From Bacteroidales bacterium (GTDB lineage: Bacteria > Bacteroidota > Bacteroidia > Bacteroidales > WCHB1-69): a stretch of 64,000 nt of DNA. The notes below the pieces were generated by a model that did no database searches, was not told the DNA's origin, and saw only the letters and a program-made list of their open reading frames with translations. The DNA lies in assembly GCA_017616775.1 (NCBI GenBank), contig JAFZXM010000052.1, forward strand, positions 1 to 64,000. Reading direction: 5' to 3'. Each line of letters opens with the position of its first letter. Position 1 is the stretch's first letter. A program made the position numbers and the translations under genes. Positions 1 to 7,181 of this stretch are shown in pieces.

Positions 1-229
1 CGTGCAACGAAAAGCATCCTCTGACAGTTTTTTTAAATTTTTATTAAAAGAAAACCCTTGTCATCAAAGAGAATGCTTAAAAAAGGTGATATGTTAAAAA
101 TGGTTTTACCGTTCTGCAAGCAGTTTCAGATAATGTAACGAATATGACAAGACAAAACGGGCATTGCTTCGCTCGCCCAAAAAACAAGGCTGGCGCCTTA
201 GAAAACACTTGGAATGACGAATCCTCCTC

Positions 230-253
230 TTCTAAGGGGGCCGGGGGGATTCT
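230..253 (+). repeat. REP-like G-rich repeat, copy 1
   Basis: This 24-base unit recurs at 510-533 with 22 identities; the two differences lie in the middle (CC-G against CT-A). Both copies read TTCTAAGGGGG, then a two- to three-base variable part, then a G run ending in GATTCT. In this copy the pyrimidine-rich left arm (223-231) is imperfect, so the hairpin is weaker than in copy 2. It sits directly against the transposase-like fragment that begins near 250, the arrangement expected for repeats mobilised by REP-associated tyrosine transposases. Confidence 0.65.
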
Positions 254-388
254 ATTGTATCGAACAAACAAACACCCTGTACGCACAGGTTCCGTTGTTC
301 GTGGTTATGCCGAATCATATTCATTTGATTGTGATAATTGACGGAAATATTGGTGGGACGCGCCATGGCGCGTCCCACCAAAACGGAA
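250..388 (+). pseudogene. Fragment of a REP-associated tyrosine transposase (RAYT, IS200-like fold)
   Basis: The reading frame encodes about 46 residues that match the core of REP-associated tyrosine transposases: a C-I-E-Q-T-N stretch, then V-P-L-F-V-V, then the HUH signature M-P-N-H-I-H (307-324) and a hydrophobic strand. In intact proteins of about 180-220 residues this HxH motif binds the metal used for single-strand DNA cleavage. Upstream the frame runs straight into a REP-like repeat, so the N-terminal strand is missing. Downstream the similarity stops after the palindrome-encoded G-T-R-H-G-A-S segment, and the catalytic tyrosine helix is absent. It is therefore a dead remnant. The family call rests on motif recognition only. 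Confidence 0.7.
350..381. repeat. 32-bp perfect palindrome inside the transposase fragment
   Basis: Bases 350-365 (TTGGTGGGACGCGCCA) are the exact reverse complement of 366-381, with no spacer. It is GC-rich in an AT-rich setting. It lies in frame within the transposase fragment, where it encodes I-G-G-T-R-H-G-A-S-H. Similar GC-rich palindromes inside RAYT-type genes are common in Bacteroidota and cyanobacteria, but I cannot show whether this one recurs elsewhere in this genome. Confidence 0.9.
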
Positions 389-504
389 TGATTACAATTC
401 CGCATGCATTATATATAATATACCATCCTGATGTCAATGCGGCATTTTCCCGCCAACGCGGCGGCTGAATCTGTCAATACACCAACGAAAAACGTCTCAA
501 TTTT

Positions 505-533
505 CCCCCTTCTAAGGGGGCTAGGGGGATTCT
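505..533 (+). repeat. REP-like G-rich repeat, copy 2, with hairpin
   Basis: Second copy of the repeat at 230-253, with its shared core at 510-533. Here the left arm is intact: 505-511 (CCCCCTT) pairs exactly with 514-520 (AAGGGGG) around a two-base loop. A further short inverted repeat follows at 561-578 (CTCCC pairing with GGGAG). Together with copy 1 and the transposase fragment it makes this left flank a patch of decayed mobile DNA about 650 bases long, with no convincing complete gene. Confidence 0.6.
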
Positions 534-710
534 CTTTCCTCAACACGACAGGCAGAAAACCTCCCCCTTGCGTGGGAGCTTGGCGTTCCGTTATTTCTTC
601 GCTTTTTCATCGAATGCCCCTGTGGAATTCCAACGTTGTACCATGAAATATTCATGGTAGCATAAGCTGACAGAAACGTAAAATGTTTTTAAACGAAACG
701 CGCAGGCAGC

Positions 711-745
711 AAAAAAAAATGATATTCCATTAAGGGAATATCATT
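711..745 (-). terminator. Rho-independent terminator of the rplS/efp/lpxD transcription direction
   Basis: Bases 718-728 and 735-745 form a perfect 11-bp stem with a six-base loop. On the minus strand the stem is followed by nine consecutive T residues (the A run at 711-719). It lies 26 bases beyond the lpxD stop codon, the right place to end that transcript. Confidence 0.85.
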
Positions 746-770
746 AATCCGAGGTGATTTAAGCCACGTT

Positions 771-1748
771 TTATGAACGTTGGCTTTGTAAGTCTTCAAT
801 ATATTTTTCTATATCGTTTATTTTTTCCAAATATTGAGGAAGCATTCTTAATGCAGCCAATTCTTTCCATTTTTTGTTTACTTCCACAGCAGGGGAGCCG
901 AACATCACCTTGCCTGCAGGAACGGATTTGTCCACACCCGATGTGGCTAATATCACACTTCCTTTTCCTATTACAAGGTCTTTGTTAATCGATACGCGGC
1001 CCCATATCAAACAATCGTCTTCTATGGTGGTAACGCCTGCTATGGCACAATGTGAACCTATCAGGCAATGTTTGCCTATGGTGGTGTCGTGACCTACTTG
1101 TACGTGATTGTCGAATTTACAACCCTCACCTATATGGGTATCTCCCGAAACGCCTTTATCTATGGCGCATAATGCGCCTATTTCCACATTATCGTCAATG
1201 GTGGTGCTGCCGCATGATTCCAATTTATCCCAGTGGGTGGGACGGCGTTTGAAATAAAAAGCTTCACCGCCTATCACACTGTTGGATTGAATAATCACAT
1301 TATCACCTATGGTAGTGTGGTCATAAATGCTTACGTTGGAGTGGATAATGCAATTTTTGCCTATTTTGACATTTTCACCTACAAATACACCGGGTTGCAA
1401 TATGGTGCCTTCGCCTATTTGAGCGCCGGGATGAACGAATACATCTTGTGCATGAAATTGGCGGAAGTGTTTTACCAGTTTAACATAGTCTCTGAAAGGA
1501 TCATCTGAAATAATGATGGTTTTGCCATAGCTGTTTTCAGGATGAATGTCCAAAATAATAAAACTTGCTTGACTTTTTAATACTTTTTCGTAATATTTGG
1601 GATGGTCCACAAAAGTGATTTCTCCCGGCTGAACCATGTGTATTTCGTTAATGCCGCTTACCATGGCATTACTGTCGCCTTGAACCTCCACATGATGACC
1701 GATAATGTCTAGGAGTTCTTTTAGCGCAATGGGTTGGTTAAAAATCAT
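771..1748 (-). CDS. lpxD: UDP-3-O-acylglucosamine N-acyltransferase (LpxD)
   Basis: LpxD transfers a 3-hydroxyacyl chain from acyl carrier protein to the 2-amino group of UDP-3-O-acylglucosamine, the third step of lipid A synthesis, in the cytoplasm. The 325-residue protein has the LpxD N-terminal uridine-binding domain (about 1-100), then a left-handed beta-helix of hexapeptide repeats (about 105-285; I-G-E-G, I-G-K-N, I-G-D-N turns) and a C-terminal helix. His220 in V-G-H-D corresponds to the catalytic base of the family. It lies 17 bases after efp on the same strand; an lpxD-type gene next to efp is a common Bacteroidota arrangement. Many Bacteroidota carry two LpxD paralogues, so this may be the second copy. 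The second lipid A gene in the window, lpxB, is far away. Confidence 0.9.
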   Translation of the reverse strand: MIFNQPIALKELLDIIGHHVEVQGDSNAMVSGINEIHMVQPGEITFVDHPKYYEKVLKSQASFIILDIHPENSYGKTIIISDDPFRDYVKLVKHFRQFHAQDVFVHPGAQIGEGTILQPGVFVGENVKIGKNCIIHSNVSIYDHTTIGDNVIIQSNSVIGGEAFYFKRRPTHWDKLESCGSTTIDDNVEIGALCAIDKGVSGDTHIGEGCKFDNHVQVGHDTTIGKHCLIGSHCAIAGVTTIEDDCLIWGRVSINKDLVIGKGSVILATSGVDKSVPAGKVMFGSPAVEVNKKWKELAALRMLPQYLEKINDIEKYIEDLQSQRS

Positions 1749-1765
1749 GACAAATTAAAACTTAA

Positions 1766-2329
1766 TTATTTTACTCTTTCAGCGTATTTATTGGTACGGG
1801 TATCCACTTTGATGATTTCACCCTCGTTGATAAATAAGGGAACCATAACTTCCGCACCTGTTTCCACTATTGCTTTCTTTTGTGCATTGGTGGCGGTATC
1901 GCCTTTTACGCCGGGTTCGGTATAAGTGACCTTTAATTCTACAAAAGGAGGCATTTCACAAGTGAGCGGGGTATCAGATTCCGTATGATACATCACTTCT
2001 ACCGTTTGTCCTTCTTTAAGTAAACTGGGATTGGTAATCAGGGATTCTTCTATGGAAATCTGCTCATAGGTTTCTCCATGCATAAACCAGTACATGTCAC
2101 CGTCTTTGTACAAATATTGGTAGGGACGGCGCTCTACGCGGGCCAAATCAATTTTAACACCTGCGGTAAAGGTGTTCTCCAGCACTCTTCCTGTACGTAA
2201 ATTTCTAAGTTTGGTGCGGACAAAGGCAGGACCTTTTCCCGGTTTTACATGTTGGAATTCCACTATTGACCACAAATCTCCGTTGTGTTCTATACATAAT
2301 CCGTTTTTAAAATCTGCTGTTGTTGCCAT
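1766..2329 (-). CDS. efp: Translation elongation factor P
   Basis: EF-P enters the ribosomal E site and helps peptide-bond formation at runs of prolines. The 187 residues match the full family length and the three beta-barrel domains: KOW-like N-terminal domain (about 1-65), OB domain II (about 66-128) and OB domain III (about 129-187). The loop that carries the modified residue reads K-P-G-K-G-P-A, with Lys32 at the site that is lysylated in Escherichia coli. No modification gene (epmA, epmB or earP) is seen in this window. The gene sits between rplS and lpxD. No TAnnTTTG promoter is visible in the 61-base gap from rplS, so it may depend partly on read-through from rplS. Confidence 0.95.
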   Translation of the reverse strand: MATTADFKNGLCIEHNGDLWSIVEFQHVKPGKGPAFVRTKLRNLRTGRVLENTFTAGVKIDLARVERRPYQYLYKDGDMYWFMHGETYEQISIEESLITNPSLLKEGQTVEVMYHTESDTPLTCEMPPFVELKVTYTEPGVKGDTATNAQKKAIVETGAEVMVPLFINEGEIIKVDTRTNKYAERVK

Positions 2330-2365
2330 AATATCTCGCTTTAACAGTTTGTTTTGATACTAAAG

Positions 2366-2383
2366 AAGCCCTCGGAAGGGCTT
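2366..2383 (-). terminator. Probable terminator or attenuator between rplS and efp
   Basis: Bases 2366-2372 and 2377-2383 form a perfect seven-base-pair stem around a four-base loop, eight bases after the rplS stop. On the minus strand only a short T run (TTTAG) follows, so it is a weak intrinsic terminator and may let some transcripts through to efp and lpxD. Confidence 0.5.
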
Positions 2384-2390
2384 GCTTATT

Positions 2391-2744
2391 TTAAGATCTC
2401 TTTTCTTTAATACGTGCTTTTTTGCCGGTTAGATTTCTCAAGTAGAATATTCTTGCTCTTCTGACAACACCACGTTTATTCAATACTATACTTTGGATAA
2501 AAGGTGAGTTAATGGGAAAAATACGTTCTACACCTATTCCGCTGGATATTTTTCTGATGGTGAATGTTTCAGTGGCTCCTGAGCCTACTCTCTGAAGAAC
2601 AACACCTTGATAGGATTGTAAACGTTCTTTACTGCCTTCTACTATTTTGTAAGTAACGGTGATGGTATCACCGGCTGAAAATTGAGGATACTCTTTTTTT
2701 TCAATCATTTGATCCTCGGTGAACTTAATCAATGCTGATTTCAT
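2391..2744 (-). CDS. rplS: 50S ribosomal protein L19
   Basis: L19 is a large-subunit protein at the interface with the 30S subunit. The 117-residue sequence is full length and carries the family core: the F-x-x-G-D-T-I-x-V strand, the Y-Q-G-V-V-L-Q-R segment, the I-R-K-I-S-S-G-I-G-V-E-R signature (about residues 62-74) and the basic C-terminal tail. It is the first gene of the rplS-efp-lpxD direction. A TAnnTTTG promoter lies about 115 bases upstream, leaving a leader long enough to fold; see the separate leader entry. Confidence 0.97.
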   Translation of the reverse strand: MKSALIKFTEDQMIEKKEYPQFSAGDTITVTYKIVEGSKERLQSYQGVVLQRVGSGATETFTIRKISSGIGVERIFPINSPFIQSIVLNKRGVVRRARIFYLRNLTGKKARIKEKRS

Positions 2745-2764
2745 CGCTTTTTTGTTTTTTTATT

Positions 2765-2826
2765 AATGCACTTCCATACGATTCACGTGACCCGCAATGG
2801 ACACTACGTTTGCTGAAAGCTGCATT
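2765..2826 (-). ncRNA. Structured rplS leader, candidate L19 autoregulatory element
   Basis: On the minus strand, between the promoter and the rplS start, an outer stem pairs 2821-2826 with 2765-2770 (AATGCA with TGCATT). It encloses two hairpins: a small one at 2812-2820 (three base pairs, GAA loop) and one pairing 2797-2801 with 2773-2777 (TCCAT with ATGGA). This makes a three-way junction just before the start codon. Structured L19 leaders have been described in Bacteroidota by comparative genomics. I cannot test whether this is a member, and short stems can arise by chance. Confidence 0.5.
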
Positions 2827-2857
2827 TACGTTTATCCATATGTTATTTTAAAGTGTG

Positions 2858-2865
2858 CAAAGGTA
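2858..2865 (-). promoter_or_regulatory. TAnnTTTG promoter element of rplS
   Basis: The minus strand reads TACCTTTG, the Bacteroidota -7 consensus, about 115 bases before the rplS start codon. The spacing agrees with the folded leader being transcribed. Confidence 0.7.
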
Positions 2866-2908
2866 CAAAAAAAAACAACACGAAAGTGTTTTTTTGCAAA
2901 AAAAAAAT

Positions 2909-3910
2909 CTATACATTGCAATTGTTGCACATGGGAATGCTTTTTCTGTTTTTTAACAGGGTGCTTAGCATGTTTTTGTAGTCGGGATTGCGGTTTATTT
3001 TGTCCCAAAAATCATCATTCCATGTGCCATAGGCGTATTTTGCGTCTTTGTCAAAGCAGCAGGGGACCACCTTCCCGTCCCAGGTTATCACTATGGAGTT
3101 CCATGCGCGGAAGCAGGCTTTTTTGCGGGATGTTTTGTGTATGACTTCTCCTTGTGAAGTATGGATATAACGATTGTTACGATGTTTTTTTTGCGGCATT
3201 AAGCCGGATTGTAAATGATAAAACTGGGCGGACTTGAAAGTGACACTGTCAGCGCCTGCCGACATGGCCAAAGTGCGGATGTCTTTTAAATGGTTTTCGG
3301 TGGTGGAAAGAATAAGGCATTGCACTTCTATATGCGGGAACGGGCTGTGTTGTTCTTTTTTTGCTTTCCGCAGCAGGGCAATGGCCTCAAGGGTGAGCCG
3401 GAGGGACCCTCCTGTTCTGTACCGCTCGTAGTCGGCTTGATTCAGCCCGTCCATGGAGATAATGATGCGGTGCAGCCGGGATTGGACTATACTTCCGGCT
3501 AATGCGGGTGTGATGCATTGGGCGTTGGTGGAGGTGTTGACATAGATGTGTTTCTTTACGGCATAGCTGATCATATCTATGCTTGACGGGTGTAAAAACG
3601 GTTCCCCTTGAAAATAAAAAGTGAGATTGGTAAGGTAAGGGGATGCGGTGTCGATGATATGATAAAACAAGTCAGGGGAAATCATGCCTTTTGCCCTTTG
3701 TAAGGAGCCGTTGCCCGAAGGACATTCCGGACAATGCAGTTGGCACAGATTGCAGGGCTCTATGGCAATGGAGTGTATTCGGGCTGTGCGAATATATCGT
3801 CCGCTAAAAACGGATAGAATGTATTGTAACCGCAAGAGCAGTATGTTGGTCAGCTTTTTCCATGTAAGAATACGCCAAAGCGTAAAACATCGGTCAAAAA
3901 AAATACGCAT
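2909..3910 (-). CDS. Radical SAM/SPASM domain protein
   Basis: This 333-residue protein has a radical SAM core. Cys56, Cys60 and Cys63 make the CxxxCxxC site for the [4Fe-4S] cluster that cleaves S-adenosylmethionine, and F-Q-G-E-P (about 100-104) matches the SAM-binding GGEP position. A cysteine-rich C-terminus (Cys266, Cys284, Cys285, Cys328, Cys331) looks like a SPASM domain holding auxiliary clusters. SPASM enzymes often modify peptides, oxidise sulfatases or act in cofactor synthesis. The N-terminal 45 residues are basic and hydrophobic and may touch the membrane. It lies six bases after an ECF sigma factor gene and probably shares its transcript. The substrate cannot be inferred: no precursor peptide, sulfatase or transporter gene is next to it. 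Confidence 0.85.
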   Translation of the reverse strand: MRIFFDRCFTLWRILTWKKLTNILLLRLQYILSVFSGRYIRTARIHSIAIEPCNLCQLHCPECPSGNGSLQRAKGMISPDLFYHIIDTASPYLTNLTFYFQGEPFLHPSSIDMISYAVKKHIYVNTSTNAQCITPALAGSIVQSRLHRIIISMDGLNQADYERYRTGGSLRLTLEAIALLRKAKKEQHSPFPHIEVQCLILSTTENHLKDIRTLAMSAGADSVTFKSAQFYHLQSGLMPQKKHRNNRYIHTSQGEVIHKTSRKKACFRAWNSIVITWDGKVVPCCFDKDAKYAYGTWNDDFWDKINRNPDYKNMLSTLLKNRKSIPMCNNCNV

Positions 3911-3916
3911 GAACGC

Positions 3917-4507
3917 TTAATAGTTGAGTATGGTGTTGCGCTCTTTTGCCATTTTGCGAAGATTGATAATCGCGTAACGCATTCTGCCCAGCGCAGTGTT
4001 GATGCTGACATTGGTCTTTTCGGCTATCTCTTTAAAAGAAAGCTCTTTGTATATGCGCAAATCCAATACCTCTTTTTGCTCTTCGGGCAAAAACGATATC
4101 AATTCATGTAATGAATCGTATATCTGTTGCATAATCATGGTTTGCTCTATGGACATGGACGGCTCGGAAAAACTGTCAAAAATATCTCCTGTTTCATTGT
4201 TATCCACATAAGACATTTTTTGACAACGTCTGAAATGGTCTATCACCAAATTGCGTGTAATACGCATCAGCCATTGGTTGAATTTTCCCTCTTCCCTATA
4301 TAAGCCTAATTTGAGTGTGTTGATGACTTTAATAAAAGTGTCTTGAAATAAATCTTCCGCCAAATCTTTATCATGAACGACCATGAGAATATAGGCGAAT
4401 ACCTTTTGTTGGTAACGGTTAATGAGCTCTTCTAATGCGGACTCATCACCTTGAGTATATAATTCTACCAATTTCTCATCATTGTATTGCGATAATAATT
4501 TATTCAA
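3917..4507 (-). CDS. ECF-type RNA polymerase sigma factor
   Basis: Extracytoplasmic-function sigma factors direct RNA polymerase to stress or surface-function promoters. Region sigma-2 (about 15-85) shows the D-L-F-Q-D-T-F core and R-I-T-R-N-L-V-I-D-H. Region sigma-4 (about 125-185) shows the L-P-E-E-Q-K-E-V-L-D-L-R helix and the E-I-A-E-K-T helix-turn-helix. I start it at the TTG at 4507, because AGGAGG lies six bases before it (4514-4519); an in-frame TTG at 4525 would place that site inside the gene. No anti-sigma gene is adjacent. The next gene is the radical SAM/SPASM protein six bases away, so the pair may be one functional unit. A TAnnTTTG element lies about 100 bases upstream. Confidence 0.92.
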   Translation of the reverse strand: MNKLLSQYNDEKLVELYTQGDESALEELINRYQQKVFAYILMVVHDKDLAEDLFQDTFIKVINTLKLGLYREEGKFNQWLMRITRNLVIDHFRRCQKMSYVDNNETGDIFDSFSEPSMSIEQTMIMQQIYDSLHELISFLPEEQKEVLDLRIYKELSFKEIAEKTNVSINTALGRMRYAIINLRKMAKERNTILNY

Positions 4508-4607
4508 AATAATCCTCCTTTTCAAATATTTGAATATGTATTACAATAAAAAACTGATAAAATTTTATCTCAATTGTATTTTAGTTTAGTTCTAAATTTT
4601 TTTTTTG

Positions 4608-4615
4608 CAAATGTA
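4608..4615 (-). promoter_or_regulatory. TAnnTTTG promoter element of the ECF sigma gene
   Basis: The minus strand reads TACATTTG, about 100 bases before the sigma-factor start, in a very AT-rich leader. This is a housekeeping-type promoter, so the sigma gene does not visibly rely on its own recognition sequence. Confidence 0.6.
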
Positions 4616-4705
4616 GCATTTTTTTTTAGAATATACATAATAAATTTATTTTTTTTCGTTATACATAGTTTTATACATGTGTTTGTGAATCGTAAAATAT
4701 TGAAA

Positions 4706-4730
4706 ACGGGGAAGATATTGTCTTTCCCGT
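4706..4730 (-). terminator. Terminator of the queuosine precursor operon
   Basis: Bases 4706-4715 pair with 4721-4730 (ten base pairs, one G-T) around a five-base loop. On the minus strand a GTTTTC run follows. It begins 29 bases after the last gene of the que operon. Confidence 0.6.
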
Positions 4731-4758
4731 CTTGTTTTATGCTGCAGAATGGCTGCTT

Positions 4759-5070
4759 TTATCGGGTGGATTCGTCCATTGTTTCCAGCAAAAAACTTAC
4801 AGGGCGGAAGCCGTCGTTGCAACTGATGAGTGCAGAATGCGGATTTTTCATCCAGCCGTCATAAAAATTGCCGCCTCCGGCAGCCAATTCTTTAACAAAC
4901 CATTCCATGGATTCCCATGCGCTTTGGCAAAAATCTCCGGGTTTTTCACCATTGACGCATATCCATGATTGCCCTTCACGTATATCGCAGGCGTGTTCTA
5001 TAGGATTTTCGTATTCTGCCTGTAAATCGGTGTAGTTCGCTTTGCGTATGGCGGTTATTTTTACATTCAT
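4759..5070 (-). CDS. TIGR04076-family small protein
   Basis: This 103-residue cytoplasmic protein matches the pattern of the uncharacterised TIGR04076 family: an N-terminal M-x-V-K-I-T strand, a central glycine and cysteine segment (Q-S-W-I-C-V), the G-D-F-C-Q-S-A-W motif, a glycine-rich G-G-G-N-F-Y-D stretch and a C-terminal I-S-C-N-D-G-F-R-P-V-S-F strand. I place the start at the ATG at 5070; the open frame continues upstream, but that part lies inside queF. The gene is separated from queF by one base and ends the queC-D-E-F-x operon just before the terminator. Its position suggests a role linked to deazapurine or redox chemistry, but the function is unknown. Confidence 0.75.
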   Translation of the reverse strand: MNVKITAIRKANYTDLQAEYENPIEHACDIREGQSWICVNGEKPGDFCQSAWESMEWFVKELAAGGGNFYDGWMKNPHSALISCNDGFRPVSFLLETMDESTR

Positions 5071-5071
5071 A

Positions 5072-5533
5072 TTATAAGCAGGAATGGTGAAACATGCGTT
5101 CTTGTGCCATGCGCTCGTAGTCGGTGCCGGGTTTACCGTAATTGATATAGGGATAAATGCTGATTCCTCCCCTGGGCACGAACAGACCGGTAACTTCAAT
5201 GTACCGGGGATGCATTAGCCCGATTAAATCGTTGATGATAATGTTGATACAGTCTTCATGAAAGTTTCCTTCGTTACGAAAAGAAAAAAGATATAGTTTT
5301 AAACTTTTGCTCTCCACCATATATTTGTCAGGAATATATAGTATTTTGATTTTTGCAAAGTCGGGTTGCCCCGTAATGGGACAAAGGGTGGTGAATTCAT
5401 CGCAGTTGAATTGCACCCAATAGTCTCTTTCCGGATGTTTGTTTTCAAATGTTTCAAGTATTTCGGGCGTATATTTCAAAGGAATGGGGGCGGAATGTCC
5501 GAGTGCTTGCAGATGTTGTTCTTCGTTGCTCAT
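5072..5533 (-). CDS. queF: NADPH-dependent 7-cyano-7-deazaguanine reductase (QueF)
   Basis: QueF reduces the nitrile of preQ0 to the aminomethyl group of preQ1 with two NADPH, the only known biological nitrile-to-amine reduction. The 153-residue protein is the short, single T-fold (unimodular) type. Cys51 in L-C-P-I-T-G-Q-P-D is the nucleophile that forms the thioimide. The E-S-K-S-L-K-L-Y segment (74-81) and F-H-E-D (91-94) are the QueF signature residues for NADPH and substrate. It lies two bases after queE and one base before the TIGR04076 gene, fourth in the operon that makes preQ1 for queuosine in tRNA. Confidence 0.96.
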   Translation of the reverse strand: MSNEEQHLQALGHSAPIPLKYTPEILETFENKHPERDYWVQFNCDEFTTLCPITGQPDFAKIKILYIPDKYMVESKSLKLYLFSFRNEGNFHEDCINIIINDLIGLMHPRYIEVTGLFVPRGGISIYPYINYGKPGTDYERMAQERMFHHSCL

Positions 5534-5535
5534 AA

Positions 5536-6189
5536 CTATTTTATATTTAGTATTTTATGTGTTTGCAAAGAGAGTCTCCATTCTGGATTCGCTTTGCAAA
5601 ATTCTATTGTTTTTTTTATTATTTCTGCGTTTTTGGCAGCATTGCCGGTGTCGCAAGGCTGTATAAAACGGTGTTTTACAAGTATATTCTGGTATTTTGA
5701 GATATAGTTTTGTATTATCGGGCCGGTAGTGCCGTCGAAAACAATTTTTATTTCATCAGCTTCTTTCAAAACGGGGCAGGCTTTTTTGCCGAGGTACATG
5801 TCTTTGGGGGATAGCGTGACCCAATCTGCATTTTTCGGCAGGGCTAAGGTGCCGTTGGTTTCTACGGCCACGGTTTTTCCTATGGAGTGAAGAAGATTCA
5901 CCAGCGATTCCGTCAGCTGTAAGGCGGGCTCTCCTCCTGTTATCACCACCAGAGGAGCCCTGTATTTTGCCACTTCCTTCTTGATGTCTTCTTCCGACAC
6001 GGGGGTTCCGCTGGAGAAGTCGGTATCGCAAAACGGGCAGTGAAGGTTGCAACCGCTGAAGCGCACAAAAACGGCGGGCATGCCGGTGTTATATCCTTCT
6101 CCTTGCAGCGAATAGAATATTTCATTGACCGATATGTCTTTTGCAGAGGTTGGCGCTTTTGCCGGATGAGATGTATGCTTGTCCGTCAT
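5536..6189 (-). CDS. queE: 7-carboxy-7-deazaguanine synthase (QueE)
   Basis: QueE is a radical SAM enzyme that contracts the ring of 6-carboxytetrahydropterin to 7-carboxy-7-deazaguanine. Cys47, Cys51 and Cys54 form the CxxxCxxC cluster site. The Y-S-L-Q-G-E-G motif (26-32) precedes it, as is usual in QueE, and I-T-G-G-E-P (about 83-88) contacts S-adenosylmethionine. The 217-residue length is typical. Its ATG overlaps the queD stop by one base (TAATG), which suggests translational coupling. The product of QueD is its substrate, and QueC uses its product. Confidence 0.96.
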   Translation of the reverse strand: MTDKHTSHPAKAPTSAKDISVNEIFYSLQGEGYNTGMPAVFVRFSGCNLHCPFCDTDFSSGTPVSEEDIKKEVAKYRAPLVVITGGEPALQLTESLVNLLHSIGKTVAVETNGTLALPKNADWVTLSPKDMYLGKKACPVLKEADEIKIVFDGTTGPIIQNYISKYQNILVKHRFIQPCDTGNAAKNAEIIKKTIEFCKANPEWRLSLQTHKILNIK

Positions 6190-6524
6190 TATTCGTCTTG
6201 TTCGTAGGTGGCGGTGTTGCCGTTGGTTTCCTGCACGTCAACGCGATAGCAGTTGGTGATTTGCCGGTAGCACCAGTATGCTATGTTTTCTGCAGTAGGA
6301 TTACATTGCAACACCTCGTTGACTACTTTATGGTCCAAGGCATCGACAATGCGGCGTTTGATTTCCGAAAAATCCACAACCATGCCGTTTTCGTCCAGCT
6401 TTTCCGATTTGCAATAGATGGTGATTATCCAATTATGTCCGTGCAGGGAGCAGCATTTGCTCGGATAGTTGAGTGTCAGTTGGTGCGCTCCGGCTACTTC
6501 TATTGTTTTTTTGATGTAATACAT
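6189..6524 (-). CDS. queD: 6-carboxy-5,6,7,8-tetrahydropterin synthase (QueD)
   Basis: QueD converts dihydroneopterin triphosphate to 6-carboxytetrahydropterin, the pterin step towards queuosine. The 111-residue protein has the PTPS fold. The zinc ligands are His14 (G-A-H-Q-L), His28 and His30 in the C-x-x-x-H-G-H motif, whose Cys24 is the catalytic cysteine. The D-H-K motif (about residues 84-86) supplies the catalytic pair. It lies three bases after queC and overlaps queE by one base. No folE, which would make its substrate, is in this operon. Confidence 0.95.
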   Translation of the reverse strand: MYYIKKTIEVAGAHQLTLNYPSKCCSLHGHNWIITIYCKSEKLDENGMVVDFSEIKRRIVDALDHKVVNEVLQCNPTAENIAYWCYRQITNCYRVDVQETNGNTATYEQDE

Positions 6525-6527
6525 ATT

Positions 6528-7178
6528 TTAGTCCTCATAATTTGTAGGGTCAATAATTCCGGCCTGAATAAAAGCCTCTTTACGTTCGCGGCAGGTGCCG
6601 CAGCGTCCGCAGTGGCGTTCTCCGCCACGGTAGCACGAATAGGTTTTGCCATAGTTGATGCCGAGTGCGGCGGCTTTTTTTATGATGTCGCCTTTTGTGA
6701 TGCCGGTATAGGGTGCATAAAGATGCACGCCTTCGTAGGTGCCGGCGGTCATGGCTTTATCCATGGCTTTTACAAATTCAGCACGGCAGTCGGGATAGAT
6801 GGCATGGTCACCGCTGTGGTTGGCTATCAGCACACGCGTTAAACCACGGCTTTCCGCCAATCCGCATGCTACCGACAGCATAATACCGTTGCGGAAAGGC
6901 ACCACGGTGCTCCGCATATTGACGCTGTTGTAGCTGCCTTCAGGAATGGCGTCGGCACCCGATGTAAGGGATGAGTTGAAATATTTGCCTATAAAGCCGA
7001 GATTGATGACCAGATGTTCTATGTTCAAATGCCCGCAATGCCATCGTGCACAAGCAATCTCTTGTGCCGCATGGTTGCTCCCGTAGTCAAAAGTAACGGC
7101 TAAAGCTATGCGTTCACGTTCTTCGTATAGCAGGGTGGTGGAGTCTATACCTCCCGAATAGATGATAACTGAATCCAT
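6528..7178 (-). CDS. queC: 7-cyano-7-deazaguanine synthase (QueC)
   Basis: QueC turns 7-carboxy-7-deazaguanine into preQ0 using ATP and ammonia. The 216 residues begin with the PP-loop S-G-G-I-D-S-T (8-14) that binds ATP. Near the C-terminus (about 182-196) lies the zinc site, cysteines in the pattern C-x8-C-x2-C-x2-C (Y-R-G-G-E-R-H between the first two). It is the first gene of the queC-D-E-F operon. The ATG at 7178 lies only three bases beyond a folded leader that closely matches the preQ1-I riboswitch, so translation initiation is probably shut when preQ1 is abundant. Confidence 0.96.
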   Translation of the reverse strand: MDSVIIYSGGIDSTTLLYEERERIALAVTFDYGSNHAAQEIACARWHCGHLNIEHLVINLGFIGKYFNSSLTSGADAIPEGSYNSVNMRSTVVPFRNGIMLSVACGLAESRGLTRVLIANHSGDHAIYPDCRAEFVKAMDKAMTAGTYEGVHLYAPYTGITKGDIIKKAAALGINYGKTYSCYRGGERHCGRCGTCRERKEAFIQAGIIDPTNYED

Positions 7179-7181
7179 TGT

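Noticed and set aside
431..646. 71-codon open frame in the left repeat region
   Set aside because: It is produced by the repeat and its flanks; residues show no domain, and the REP repeat crosses it.
5071..5199. Upstream extension of the TIGR04076 frame
   Set aside because: It overlaps queF, and the family begins at the M-N-V-K-I-T start at 5070.
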